Positions 1 to 10,944 of a stretch of DNA of 48,428 bases are shown here, piece by piece. Position 1 is the first letter of the stretch. Every line of letters starts with the position of its first letter. Made by a program: the position numbers and the translations under genes. The notes under the pieces are model-generated. The model saw only the letters and a program-made list of their open reading frames with translations. It was not told the DNA's origin and did no database searches. Origin of the DNA: Polytrichum commune (taxonomy: Eukaryota > Streptophyta > Polytrichopsida > Polytrichales > Polytrichaceae); NCBI GenBank assembly GCA_950295325.1, contig OX485804.1:54004001-54052428 (forward strand), read 5' to 3'.

Positions 1-285
1 CACTAGAATTGAAGAGGAAATTCAACTGTAGGACGCATAAACTCAAGCTTGAAGGTTTGGATTGAGGGTTTATGGTTTATGGCTCTTGAGATGTAGGTTT
101 AGGATATATGTGCATTGTCTATTTCCGTACAAGCTGAACATCACAGCAGCTCCTCTAAAGATTTTTGCAATGTAGCACCTGCTCTTAAAAGATTTAGATT
201 CAGACACACGGCAAATAGTAAAATGTAACTCTCATCGGGTGTGTGCGGTTGCAAATTGTGGTTGCTGCACTTAGCATAACGCAAA

Positions 286-486
286 TTACAAGTACTGACA
301 AGGGTGTCCTGGAGTGAGCAGATCAGTGTCAGTAAGCTCCGTGGTGTCATCGAGCAAAATGCCATCGTGTCCTAATTTCTTCTTCATGATTTTGAGAACC
401 TCGGCGACAAAATTTCCCTGCGGCCTCGCCCTAAATTTGCCCAAGCTGGTTCTATCGTCCTCTTGTTTGATTTTGAAAGTCTCCAT
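286..486 (-). CDS. short unidentified ORF, 66 codons
   Basis: An ATG-started reading frame of 66 codons ends in TAA and reads like real protein: charged N-terminal half, then a stretch ending in TPGHPCQYL. An in-frame TAG lies just upstream of the ATG. A possible splice acceptor (CTGAG) directly precedes the ATG, so this could also be the last exon of a - strand gene whose other exons I cannot see. I do not recognise the family. Base composition is richer in G and C than the flanks, which supports coding, but the length is too short to be certain. Confidence 0.3.
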   Translation of the reverse strand: METFKIKQEDDRTSLGKFRARPQGNFVAEVLKIMKKKLGHDGILLDDTTELTDTDLLTPGHPCQYL

Positions 487-906
487 CTCAGATAGGAGCT
501 ATAATGGAGAAATTTTGAAAAACAAAAAACAAAAATCCTGCAATACAACAATCACAAATCGCGTTGCAAACATGAAATTAGGCTTACAATCCCAAAGAAG
601 ACGACATCTCTGACATCATTATATCACATCACATGTGAACGCATTCTCAAAGGAGTCAGAACAAGGAAAAAAACAATGGGCATCTAATATGAGGCTAACT
701 GCTGTAAAAAGAACCGAAGAATTCAAGTTGAATAAATTTGCACAAGGTTTGCAAACCTAAAGTACTACTCATCATCCCCTTTCAAAGTGAATACAAAACT
801 CATCCTCCATTGAGAAACGCACTGAAGGGCATTAGGCTGAGTTCTGATTCATTCAAGAACTGAACAGGCTATGTCTACATAGCTACAGCACAAGTCATGA
901 TGCCAG

Positions 907-1667
907 TAACGAGAAACGAGAAGCTATGTGGCAGGAGAAAATTTTGGTGGCTTCTAGAGAGCTTGAGCTGGCGGAGGCAAAACTTTCTAATTTGCCTGAT
1001 TATGAACCTCCAATACAAGAAATTGTAAGCTTTTTCTGTTTCTTTGGTGCTCTTTATCTGCACCTTGAAAGATACCAACTGGACCTGGTGCACTATTCGA
1101 ATTCCATACAAGGTTGTGCGTGACAAGCATGAAGCTGTTGTTCACTCTCAGTCATCAGAGGTACTAAAGGTTTTGCACTCAATTCTAGTAAACCCATCAT
1201 CTCTTCATTGTGGAAAGTCTGCATACATGAGGTCTTAGTTCTCACACATGTGACAAGGCTTCTCCAGTTGACTATACTTTTCCTTCACATTGAATTTACT
1301 TCTTGATAGGAATGTAATTGTTACGTCTTTAGGAGCAAGTATTCTCTTGTAGGTTATTGAACCAAGTCTAAGTGTACAACAATGATATATGAGTCATTTT
1401 TTGGTGATAGGTGTCTAAATCATAGAGCACAGTGACTACTTTGCAACAGATCTCATGGCAAAGAACGTTCTGACCAAATAAACCATCTCTCAAAATTGAC
1501 CTATTCATTGACATTAGTTCTGGCTGGTACAGGTTGTAGATTTTGAGGCTGAAGATATTGAATTCAGAATGAGACCACGAGGTGGCCGGAAACGTGTTAT
1601 GATTCAACATGTTGATGACCTTTTTACCAAACAATCTGCCTTCAAAGTCCTGTCTGAGTTTGTCTGA
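907..1667 (+). CDS. 3' exons of an unidentified gene (partial)
   Basis: Three phase-compatible pieces read through to a stop: 907-1024, 1113-1160 and 1533-1667 (TGA at 1665-1667). The first piece follows a CAG acceptor and is helical and charged (SRELELAEAKLSNLPDYEPP near its middle). The second is short and follows a 90-base intron, with acceptor ACAAG. The third follows TACAG and encodes a 44-residue basic C-terminus containing RPRGGRKRVMIQHVDDLF. The junctions at 1024/1113 and 1160/1533 are both phase 0 with GT-AG ends. The first piece enters in phase 2, so at least one earlier exon exists. I found none in 1-906, so it may lie left of the window. The family is not recognised. A short coiled-coil followed by an acidic then basic tail is all that can be said. 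Confidence 0.45.
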
Positions 1668-3134
1668 GTTGTCAAGAAGGAAGTGTCAGTCTTGTTAAAT
1701 CTGGTAGTAGTGTGTATATATTGTCCCTTTACAAGGGAAATCATTCAATAGGAATACAAACTTGTAGGGAGAACTTTACTGGGAGTTGAATCAGGGCTCT
1801 TTTGGTCATTAAAGAATCATGAACATAAACTTCAACACACATCCTCAAAGGGTTATTTAGGGAAAAAATCGACACATCAAAGTTTTCTTGGGACAAGTAT
1901 TAGCTAAATTATGCGACTGTAGTACACCATGTGCCATCTGAGAGATTCTCTTACCCCAGGCAATTGGACATCAGCACTAGGTTGTCCTCCCAACATAAAC
2001 TGTATTTTTAGCATTATTATATAAAGTGAAATGGACTTGGTCGACAATTTATCCTGCACTTGTGATGTTGTGTGCTGTTTGTAAAACATTTCAGTTCATT
2101 ATGCTTACTCGACTGTCCCTGCATGAAACCTACCTGTTTATGAATAAACCAGGTAATATACCTGCATACACAACTCCAAAATATTTGGAGAGGGGGAATT
2201 ATTGCATACAAGCGTATATCTCATCCATCCAACATCAAAACTTGACCCCCTATATATAGGTTTGTTGTTGATTCACCTCATATCACTTGAACTAGATTAA
2301 TTTGGGAAAGAAACTTAGATAATAAGGAGACACTGATGTTGGTATGAATAGCATGAATGTTGTGAATAGTTTTGTTGTGAGTATATCCAATACCCACACG
2401 CACTATTATCCCACCCTCACTAAATGAGATAAATAATGTAGTCAAGTGTTTGAGTTTTATAGCAAGCCTATGTTTATTTTACAAATAAAAATTGCACAAA
2501 CACCCTACCATGGTAATGAATCTTCTTTTTACATGCTGGAAGGTTTCAGATTTCGGGTTTGGTGTGCATGAGAGATTCAAATGGAGATTACTCTATGATC
2601 CTCAAATACGTAACTTGTACTTTGTTCCTAATTTAATCATTTCATCTTCCACGAAGTCTTGGTAGATTCTCTTTTGTTTGTTGAGGCTATCGATTACCTC
2701 CTTCATGTAGTCCCAATTACCATCATCATTTTGCTATATATGAGTGTGCTTTTAATGCACGCTAGGGCCACCTCAAAATGTAATGTAAGTGGGATACCCC
2801 AAAGGAGTTACATTAAGTTACACTAATCATAAGTTAGATCAAAATGGAAGCATGTTGTGAACAATCTACGTCGTGTTTTTTGGATGAGGAAATGTGAAGA
2901 TCACAAAGCCATCATGTAATTATACCTCAAAGATATCAATCTAAGTTTTTTTTTGGGTTATTTTTTCCCCTCCGTTACTGAGCAAATCATGATTGAGTTT
3001 GGTCTTAACTTCACACCCGCATACGAATGAACCGCCTCTCCTACGAGGGGCCTCCTCCTCCCACCAACGGGGGGCCTCGGCCCCAAGTGGCTCGTTCCTC
3101 TAGAACCTTTTTCCATCTTTTGACTCAATCACAT
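1668..3134. other. non-coding stretch, nothing recognised
   Basis: AT-rich DNA after the stop at 1667. It may begin with the 3' UTR of the preceding gene. Open frames here are short and overlap on both strands without splice logic. I see no repeat or RNA gene. Confidence 0.4.
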
Positions 3135-3452
3135 TCTTCTAGTTGGAATTATTTAATTCCAACTTGATTTATTCATCCATTCTTCTAGTTGGAAATGTCT
3201 AATTCCAACTCAATTCATCTATCCATTGAGAGTTGTCTATCTCCAATGAATAACATGCGCCCGCTAGGAGTTCTCTAACTCCGATGGATATCTTCTAGTT
3301 GGAGTTGTCTAACTCCAATGCAAAGATCGTCCATCAGAAGTTGTCTAAATCCCGAGCACGATTTGTTCACAGGCTTTGTAGCCCTTGTGCGCAATTCATT
3401 CACAAGGTTGTCTAGCCCTTCTACACAATTCATTCATGGATTGTCTAGCTCA
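3135..3452. repeat. tandem array of small hairpins with a shared GTCT loop
   Basis: Eight or nine degenerate units of about 25-46 bases follow each other. Each has a stem closing on a loop that is usually TTGTCTA or a variant: TTGGAATT/AATTCCAA, TTGGAAAT/AATTCCAA, GAGA/TCTC, GGAGTT/AACTCC, TTGGAGTT/AACTCCAA, GGCT/AGCC and others. Several units are separated by a spacer like CAATTCATTCAT. Stem sequences differ between units while the two sides stay complementary. Confidence 0.6.
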
Positions 3453-3537
3453 TTTCTTCCTCTGAAGTTGACTGACTACAATGACCATCTGCTCGCATGC
3501 TAAATACATCAAAGTATGGTTAGTCATCATACTTCCC

Positions 3538-3562
3538 CAATCAATCAATCAATCAATCAACA
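3538..3562. repeat. (TCAA)n microsatellite
   Basis: About six consecutive copies of the tetranucleotide TCAA/AATC. A GA-rich run follows near 3879-3898. Confidence 0.85.
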
Positions 3563-3942
3563 ATTCTCTTAATCAAGGCACTCCAAGGGTATATCACATT
3601 GGTCATAGATTGTTTATGACCCACATGAATATTCATCAATGAACTGAACTGAAAAAAGTAATCGATTCTAAAATCTGGGAAACCAAAAAACTTGTGGGAC
3701 TGAAAGTACATCATATTGGTGGTCAAAGCAACGAAATCTCTAGAGTGACGAAATGCAGTAGCGTCCATGAGATATAGACTAATGTCCAATTGAAGTGAGA
3801 CTTGGAACCAAGTCACATTCTCAAAAAGTGGATGGGAGTGCACCCTAACTGTCGGTGGATGGGGATGGAAGGGCCATGGGAGAGAGAGAGAGAGAGAGGA
3901 ATGGCGGCGCCAAGACCTAAATAAGTACTGAGAGAGAGACAC
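3553..3942 (-). CDS. unidentified 129-codon ORF, doubtful
   Basis: An open frame on the - strand, divergent from and 350 bases upstream of the QNG1 start. The N-terminus comes from a GA/CT simple repeat (SLSLSLPW), which argues against a conserved protein. The rest is rich in Phe, His and Ser with no motif I recognise. It may be a chance ORF or part of a decayed mobile element. Confidence 0.15.
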   Translation of the reverse strand: MSLSQYLFRSWRRHSSLSLSLPWPFHPHPPTVRVHSHPLFENVTWFQVSLQLDISLYLMDATAFRHSRDFVALTTNMMYFQSHKFFGFPDFRIDYFFQFSSLMNIHVGHKQSMTNVIYPWSALIKRIVD

Positions 3943-4288
3943 TCAGCAACGGTATGGGTCGTATATTCGGCGTTTTCCTAACTGTCACCTTTCCCTCCGA
4001 CTAACGTGCGTCTCCGAGCCTTCCTCGGACGACCCAAACCATGAACAATTTCAAGTTCACTCGGTTTACATAAATTATTATGTTCTTATTTCACACGTCG
4101 AAGATCTGCGCTCGAATCCCAACAATTTTGAACTTGAAGTTTTTGAGCGAGGGAGTTTGGTCCTAAGTACTACACATCTCCAGCGTAGTCTGTCTGTCTA
4201 TCAGTTTGTCTGTGTGTGGAGTATTTGTGTATTGTGTTAAACCCTTAAACCCTCCTTCCTGTGTCGCACTCGGACTGTTCCATCTACC

Positions 4289-7200
4289 ATGGAGGCTGTT
4301 CGCGCCTCTTGCAGCTGGGTGGCTGGCCACGCCTCTCATGTCGCCATCAACACCGCTGGTACTCATTTCCATCCAAACCCTCTGAATTCATCATATATCA
4401 TGAACACTGGTGTACACACAATGGTTTACTAAAATCACACTACAACTCTGAATGCATGCCTGCCAAACATAGGGTTGCAATTTTAATCTGTCGATGTTTG
4501 CTTTGTTGGTAGTTGCAAGAGCTAAACGATTCAATCGTGAGTTAACTGAATGATGGAGGAATGATTAGCACTAAACATGTTGGGTTAGCGCTAATTAGAT
4601 GGTAGACTCTGTTAACGACACCGACTTATTTGCATTTTGAATTGTTTATGCACATTACGCCCTTTTTGAACTCTTAAGCATAGATCTCGCACCGTCGTCC
4701 TCGATAACCTGCGAGTGAGTCAGCGCAATTTTTTTTTTAAAACAAAAAAAAACCTCTACCAGACAATGTGCCGGTGCTCGTCGAATTGTGTCTGAATTCA
4801 TCGCGTTTCAGATAATTTGACGCTTGGGCTTCCTTCCGGGAAACTTGTTTTCGCTTTCTTGCTCGAGCCGGTAGCTGGATGGCGAGTGATTGTTTTCAAA
4901 TCCGTTGGCAACTTTTACAAACATAGAACTCCTGGTAGAGGGGGATCTCTTGCTGGTGCCACTGGTTGTCGTTGTTGACTTTCTTGCCATTGCAATGCCT
5001 CGCTTTGACAGAACCGGAAGGGTCAACAAGAGAACAGGATTCGCGTCCTAGCGCAATCCTAGCGCAATCCTAGCTGATGAAGTTAAGAGTCGTTAGACTG
5101 TCGGAATTCCAACTTATCCCTTAGAATGTTGTTCTTACTGTACCTCGGGTGGCTTAAACCCATGGCCTTAAAAACCGAACCCCATGGGAACTCGGATGCA
5201 CTCCGCCTAAGGCCAGAATAGTGCTCTGACGGGTGACCTTCCTAGCAATTGATTTCCGGTGTACCCTTCCACCTTTGGTCCAACATAGTGGGAGTATCCG
5301 GTTGAGCTGGAAATTTCCAACCAACCATGGGTAACATAGGGGCCCTATCCTTTTGGGTATAGGTGCAAGTCGGCTTGTCCCCTTCCGTTCGAAGCGTTCA
5401 CCTCTGACAGGAGGCAGAACATGATCGTTTTGGGATTACATGTAGACTCAGACCAACTCGAAGATGAAGCAACAACATAATCCACGCTGGTGGCAACATC
5501 GGAGTCATCTCTTCTCTACTATTACAGCTTAAAGTAGTGCACTAGGACGTTGTGGACGCCAGTCCTTTGGTGTATTCCTGTGTAATAAGTTTGATGTCTC
5601 TTCAACACACTGGAGATATTGGAATATGTTGCAATTCACATACTCATATGGGTTCAGTTGCTTTCCGTGTATCATATGTTGTTGCATGAAGTTATGTTGA
5701 CTCATTCAAGTCATCTGGTATTGTTCCTTCCTACCTTAGAAAGATGTGTTTGGGTGTTGGGTGTTGGGTGCAGGGATTGAAAGACTTGTGGACCACATTG
5801 ATGGCAAGTTGCCACCAATCAAGTGGGACTTTGAGGGTATTCATTATTTTGACAATGGACCGCTCACTGCACAATACATGTTGGTACTGGACACTCTCAA
5901 TTTCTGCTTCTGGCCTGGTAATTTTCCTTAATTTTAAAGTTGACCTTATACTGAGAGTTTTTGGGGTTCATGATGATCACCTTCTAGAGTTTGTTAACTC
6001 TGAAAATGGGATTGTCAGATTATACTAAGCTCTTAATCCTGGATGAACGAGTTGCTTGGCCAATGATTGTGGAGTTCTAAGGAGGAAGTTATTGCATACG
6101 CCTCTTTGTGGTGGACAGTGTTGTTAGCAAGGTTGTGACCCACGTCTTGTTTGCATTTCTGCAGATGAAGATTTACAGTATGACCATTTGGCTGCTGGCC
6201 TTGCTCAAGCGTTGAAGGCAGACCCCACTGTCTTTGATGCACATCGGTTGAAGAGCTGTACAGGTTCTTGAACTCTTACACCTCTTTTGCAAGCTGAGGG
6301 TTTATGACATCTTTTTAGGCTATCTGTCTCTCATTGTAATTCAATTGACTTACTCCCACGCAGGGATCATGCTCCGGGAGATGCTTCAGTGGCCTCGTCC
6401 ACTTCCTTTGGAGGATGAAAGGGCTCGTCTGCTCTGTGAGGTATTTGTTGTACAAGAACCGGTCATCTCTCAGGATTGTTTGAGTCTCTCTTTTCTCTGC
6501 AAATATGTTAGACACGGCTTGGAGACTATCTTAGTCTATTTTATCACAACTCTGCAGAAACTGTTCTTACAGGTCAGGGAATGGAAACTAAACTAACTGT
6601 TGCATTGGGGATGTTCTAGGTGGGCACAGAGTTAGATCGAAGCTTCGACGGAAAGGCGGCTAATTTGGTAGCTGCTGCCAATGGTTCCGCTGTGGCACTT
6701 GTGGATCTAGTTACAAAACATTTCCCTGGTATGCAGTGGGAATCTGCTGTACTTAATTGCCATCCTTCTGCTTTCACTTGATCCTTTTGCAATGGGAGGG
6801 TTGAATTTAGCATCATATTCACTATTGACTAGCAGAAGGTGAGGTCGACCCAATCGGGATGCAATTTGTGATTATTCTTGTCTGGGAATTTTTCATCTTT
6901 GCCAGGTTTTCGAGATCACTGCGTTTATAAAGGACACCAGGTTTTCCTATACAAAAGGGCTCAAATCTTTGTAGCTGATTTGTGGGGCGCTTTCAAAGGA
7001 CAAGGTTTAGGAGAATTCAAGGACATAGCCAGCATCACCATGTTTGCCGATTATGTAGTTCCTGCAGTACTAAGACACTGGGGCATTCTCACATGTAGCC
7101 ATGCACTGGCAAAGATGATGGACGGCTTACAGGAACTTGCTCCTGGTTCAGAAGAGGAAGTGGAGCTCCGTGCATGTACCATCACTGCAGTCGAGAGGCT

Positions 7201-8603
7201 ACGGGAGTACCTCACTGCGCGAACTGGACAGGAGGTATGCAATTCTAAGCTTTGTCATAACCTTGGTTGGCTTGTTGAAAGCTTGCTGATGACACAGGTG
7301 CCGGTGGGCTCTTAATGCTCAGATCTATTCTGGTGTGTCTTGATCTCTTTGTACCTTGGTACGCACCAATGTTACACCAGTATATAAGTGAATACATGGG
7401 TGCCTTAAGGCCTCAACTCGGGTCCCATGGGAACTGCAAGGTTAAGCTGCCTAAGGCCGGAATAATGCTCACATGGGTGATCTTCCTAGGATATGATTTC
7501 CAGTGCACCTAATCACCTGTGGTCCACCCACTCATAGTCGGGATATCCGGGGGTGAACCGGATATTCCAACTGTGTCGGAATCTAGGGGCTTGGCCTTGG
7601 GGGAGATAAGTGCGGGCTGGCTTGTCCATGCCCAATCAAGATGCTCACCTCTAAAAGAGGTAGAAGTCTTCAGGAGCTGACTAATTCTTGTGATGCCCGT
7701 TTTGGGATCACATATAGACTTGGACGAACTTGAAGATGAAACAACAATATAATCCACGCCAGTGGCAGCAGTGGAGTCATCTCTTTTTCTTCTTGAATGC
7801 ATGGTATCTATATTCAATATCAATTATGGCATTTTAAAACCTACCGACTGGTATTAAAAAATGTCTCAAGTCAAATATTGATATTTGGTCGGTATCATAA
7901 GAGAGAATCTGTGTATGTCAACCTACACAAGTGGTAATATGCCTAATTATCAAAGTTATTGCAAGTATTATACAGCCCTGACCTATAACAAGAACACAAT
8001 CATATTCAAATACCTGTAAGCTGCCAGTATCAAAAGAATATAAAATCTTCATTTTGTATGATTGCATGTGTTGATTACAGGTGATACCAGTCCAACATTG
8101 GTACACTTTCATACTCTTGAAACCGGAAGGTCTAGTCTTATTGGGATTATGTCTAAATTAAATTGCTAATCAGATTCATTAAAGTAGAATTAAATTAGGA
8201 ATGCTGGGTGCTAAAGTGTGTGGTTGTTCTCCTGATTAATCAGGAATCTAAGGGCTTCACAACCTGCAGTGTGTGTGTGTGTGTGTTTGATGTGATTTGT
8301 TTACTTCCTTTTTGGAGAAGGGGGTCCTGGTGGGTGAGCTTCATTTTTGTCATGAGGTTTAGTCTAGATATTTGGCAAACCTTCTTGGTTTGCATTTTGT
8401 ACTTGATGGTTGTTGTTCGCTTGGTGGGCATACATGCTCTTGTGATCAAAGGTATGCATTACAGATGTGTCTTTACGAAGTTGACCTGATTTGTTCTGCA
8501 GGTATTGAGTGTGCAAGTGGACTGGTGGCTCTGGTCATCTGGATTGCCGAATGCAGCAGAGAAAGTTCCACCTTACCATCGAACACAGACAATATATTAC
8601 TGA
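4289..8603 (+). CDS. QNG1: queuosine 5'-phosphate N-glycosylase/hydrolase (DUF2419)
   Basis: Releases queuine base from queuosine (5'-phosphate) nucleosides so it can be reused by tRNA-guanine transglycosylase. Coding exons: 4289-4358, 5774-5917, 6165-6263, 6364-6440, 6620-6728, 6906-7234 and 8502-8603 (TGA at 8601). All introns are GT-AG and phases match, giving 309 aa, a normal length for the family. Family landmarks: HYFDNGPL at residues 47-54, LDTLNFCFWPDEDL from 62, HRLKSCTGIMLREML around 98-112, KRAQIFVADLWGAF at 183-196, and SITMFADYVVP at 209-219 with the conserved Asp215 expected at the active site. The C-terminus has the typical DWWLWSSG (283-290). No targeting peptide is obvious, consistent with a cytosolic enzyme. 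Introns 1 (1415 bases) and 6 (1267 bases) each hold a 5S-like repeat. The family call is firm; exon 1 rests on fit to N-terminal homologs (VRASCSWVAGHASHV) and phase. Confidence 0.93.
4808..4990 (-). CDS. antisense 60-codon basic ORF inside QNG1 intron 1, doubtful
   Basis: An ATG-started frame antisense to QNG1 intron 1. It encodes a Ser/Thr/Lys/Arg-rich peptide beginning MARKSTTTTSGTSKRSP and ending in a KPKRQII-like basic tail. The region has a higher G+C content than most of the intron. It could be a small gene, the first exon of a captured gene, or chance. No family recognised. Confidence 0.2.
   Translation of the reverse strand: MARKSTTTTSGTSKRSPSTRSSMFVKVANGFENNHSPSSYRLEQESENKFPGRKPKRQII
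5046..5073. repeat. short direct repeat TCCTAGCGCAA
   Basis: Two and a half consecutive copies of an 11-base unit (TCCTAGCGCAA) in QNG1 intron 1, close to the left side of the 5S-like element. Confidence 0.7.
5101..5518 (+). mobile_element. 5S-rRNA-related repeat, copy 1 (QNG1 intron 1)
   Basis: Contains a 120-base module at 5147-5266 that lines up end to end with plant 5S rRNA. It starts GGGTGG and ends GTGTACCC, so the ends can pair as in 5S helix I. It keeps CCCATGGGAACT, a GCCTAAGGCC segment at the box A/loop A position, and GGGTGACCTTCCTAG at the intermediate-element/box C position. About 250 further bases (to ATCCACGCTGGTGGCAACATCGG, which is split here as ATCCACGCTGG then TGGCAACATCGG) are shared with copy 2 at 7350-7787. 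5S-bearing LTRs are known from Cassandra-type TRIMs and 5S-derived SINEs; which of these this is cannot be settled here. Outer ends are approximate. Confidence 0.6.
7350..7787 (+). mobile_element. 5S-rRNA-related repeat, copy 2 (QNG1 intron 6)
   Basis: Same orientation and layout as the copy in intron 1. The 5S-like module spans 7398-7509 (112 bases), from GGGTGC to GTGCACC, again able to close a terminal helix. It includes CCCATGGGAACT, GGTTAAGCTGCC (close to the box A core of 5S genes) and ATGGGTGATCTTCCTAGGA. The downstream part matches copy 1: the GTTTTGGGATCACAT-like, AACTTGAAGATGAAACAACA-like and ATAATCCACGCC-like segments. No target duplication or poly(A) tail was identified. Confidence 0.6.
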
Positions 8604-10944
8604 ACAAGCAGATAGACTTGGATCCATTCAATTTTAAGGGATATGACTTGCTCATAAAGGCAGTTATAAAAGGGATGTTATTCAACTGATTGAGATGGGT
8701 GGCTTGAACAGTTTAGTCAACTAATCTGGCTACCCTCAATTTTGACACATCATTGAGAACAATGAGTGCACTGGACACTTTTATGTATCAACTGTTGGCA
8801 CTTAATTTAGAATTAAAGATTTTACTGCAGTGATGCTTGAAGTTTGGCATTTTACAACCAAAGGTTAGAATAGTTAAAGCAGATACAGTTTACATTACCA
8901 TGGCTTTACATACTCTGGATGCTTTCAGTAGCCAATGAGTGAAAAGAAGGTTACTGCTTTGAGGCTTCCAAGGACTTTCAGTTGTGAGAGGTTGTACAAA
9001 TCTATTTTTTCAGGGATTTCTTGAAAATCATCATAAAAGGGGTTTGGAGGGCACCATCAATCTAAGGTAAAAAACTCAGTAGCACTGCTCCTCTCAAATG
9101 AAGTTAGAAGTGAACACTTTGAAGATATTTTACTTTTCGGAATTTCAAATTTGATAGATTAGTGGAGAGTTGCAAGCATGATAATGATGTTGAAAGTGGT
9201 CAGACTGTCAAAATATCTCTTAAGATATTAGTAGCTCATTGAGGTATAGAGGTTCCTAATCATTCATGAGTTTTTATGATGGAGCTTTTTGTAATACTAC
9301 ACAATATCAATACCTATGGCAATATCAAATTGCTTCAAATATATTTGAGGGTCTGGAAAGTAAAATCTTTAGTGTTTGGAGGCATCTTGCACTCTTTTAT
9401 ATGTTAAACCGGCCCCTAACACTACAAGCAAACATGGGTCTACTTGACATGGTCCAAAATGACTAAAATAACATTGTTGGGATTTATGATTGGATCACTA
9501 ACAAGTTATTTCAATTTTGGCACAAATGTGTTTCTTGTGACCCGATCTAACCAACATAACTCATACTGGTCAATTTCCTCACGTTTGTTTGTAGTGGAAC
9601 TATATAAGGAGATTTTGTCAGGGACTCATTTCTCATTATACTCTATTGAAGGACTAAGAAAATTTTAAAAATTTAACCCCTAGAAGCTCAAACCTATTAC
9701 ACATAACAAAACACATCATTCATTTGTTTCGAAATAAAGGTCACTAAGTTTGTAATTGGAAACTTTGTGGTGCAAAATTGTTCGTATTGATTAAAGGATC
9801 ACAAATTTAATCAATTGATGTCTAATCATAACTTATTGAATTGTGTGTAAACATCTTTAACTGTAGAACCTAGCTCTCTCAATAACTGGATATTATAAAA
9901 AAATTCGGCTTAAGTTTTTTTGGTTTTCTCAGCATATGCAGACTTAAATTGTATCAAAATAAGATAGTGGTTTACAACTAGGACATATGGCAATTTGAGT
10001 GGGGCATTGTCCCGAGACAACGCCCTGGGACAGCAGTGGCATGGGAGTGGCTCCCGGGATTGCCGAGGTTTGAACAAGCATAACTTCCTCAATACTTGCC
10101 TGAATGAGACATATGAAGAGTGCATTGGCATTTACGTGAAACGTAGATGACGATGGAGTGGTCGCATGTAAGCATCAAAGGTCATAAAAGGAAGTTATGT
10201 TATTCTGAAGCTGATGGGGGCTTCCAGCCTCAACGGCTAAGGGAAAATGTCTATTTGCTCCAATTCTTGATAGACAGACAAAAGGTTTCTAGACGGTGGG
10301 GTAGGGGCCTTGCCAAAAGTCCTAGAGGCTTATATGAATGAGGCGGCGTGGCCGGCCAAACCCACCCGAGGCCGAACGACACGGCCTCCATGGGCATTGG
10401 CCCAACGTGGGGACATAGTTGCCTAGTTTGGTTCGGGTTGTTGTAGTGTTGCTCCGACAACACGATGACCAACTAAAGATCAGACTTCTATGAATGGAAG
10501 TGCACGTTTAAGCATCAGTATCAATAAAGGGAAGAGTCCCGAATGCAAGAATAGGAGGGTTGTTCCCCTTCTATGGGCTAAGAGGTCCGCAGTATGGGGA
10601 GCTAACCATTCGCATGGCGGAATGTGAAGGGTTACCGCTCGTGACCCTTGCTAGAATTGAAAAATGACCAAGATTGTTAAAGGGCGCTAACAAAGGTTGC
10701 AATATCTGCCATTTGTCCGCCGTATGAGTGGCTCCCGGGTTCCTATTGATGATGAAGTCTCTACCATCCTTAATGGTGTAATTAAGAAAATGACCTCCAT
10801 CAATCCATCACCACCGGTCTAGATCCCAACCGAGAGTGGCCACTTTGCCATAGAAGAAGCTTATTCCTTCCCTTTCCCCTTCTTTTTTAGGTCATCTATT
10901 AGTATGAATAATTTTAACCTAATGGGAAAAACTAGCCATCTCCC
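8604..10944. other. QNG1 3' UTR then gene-poor DNA
   Basis: The first few hundred bases after the QNG1 stop presumably hold its 3' UTR and poly(A) site, though no single signal stands out. From about 9.0 kb the DNA is AT-rich with only short overlapping frames. Near 10.0-10.8 kb it becomes GC-richer, and GAGTGGCTCCCGGG occurs twice (about 10042 and 10729), probably old mobile-element sequence. Confidence 0.4.

Noticed and set aside
3135-3452. CRISPR-like array
   Set aside because: Neither repeats nor spacers behave as in CRISPR: units are degenerate, unequal in length, and the spacers are similar to each other; the host is a plant.
4085-4135. GCTCGAATCCC, resembling a tRNA T-arm
   Set aside because: No matching acceptor stem, D-arm or anticodon arm could be drawn around it.
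5744-6028. + strand 94-codon frame overlapping QNG1 exon 2
   Set aside because: Out of the QNG1 frame and reads past the splice donor at 5918.
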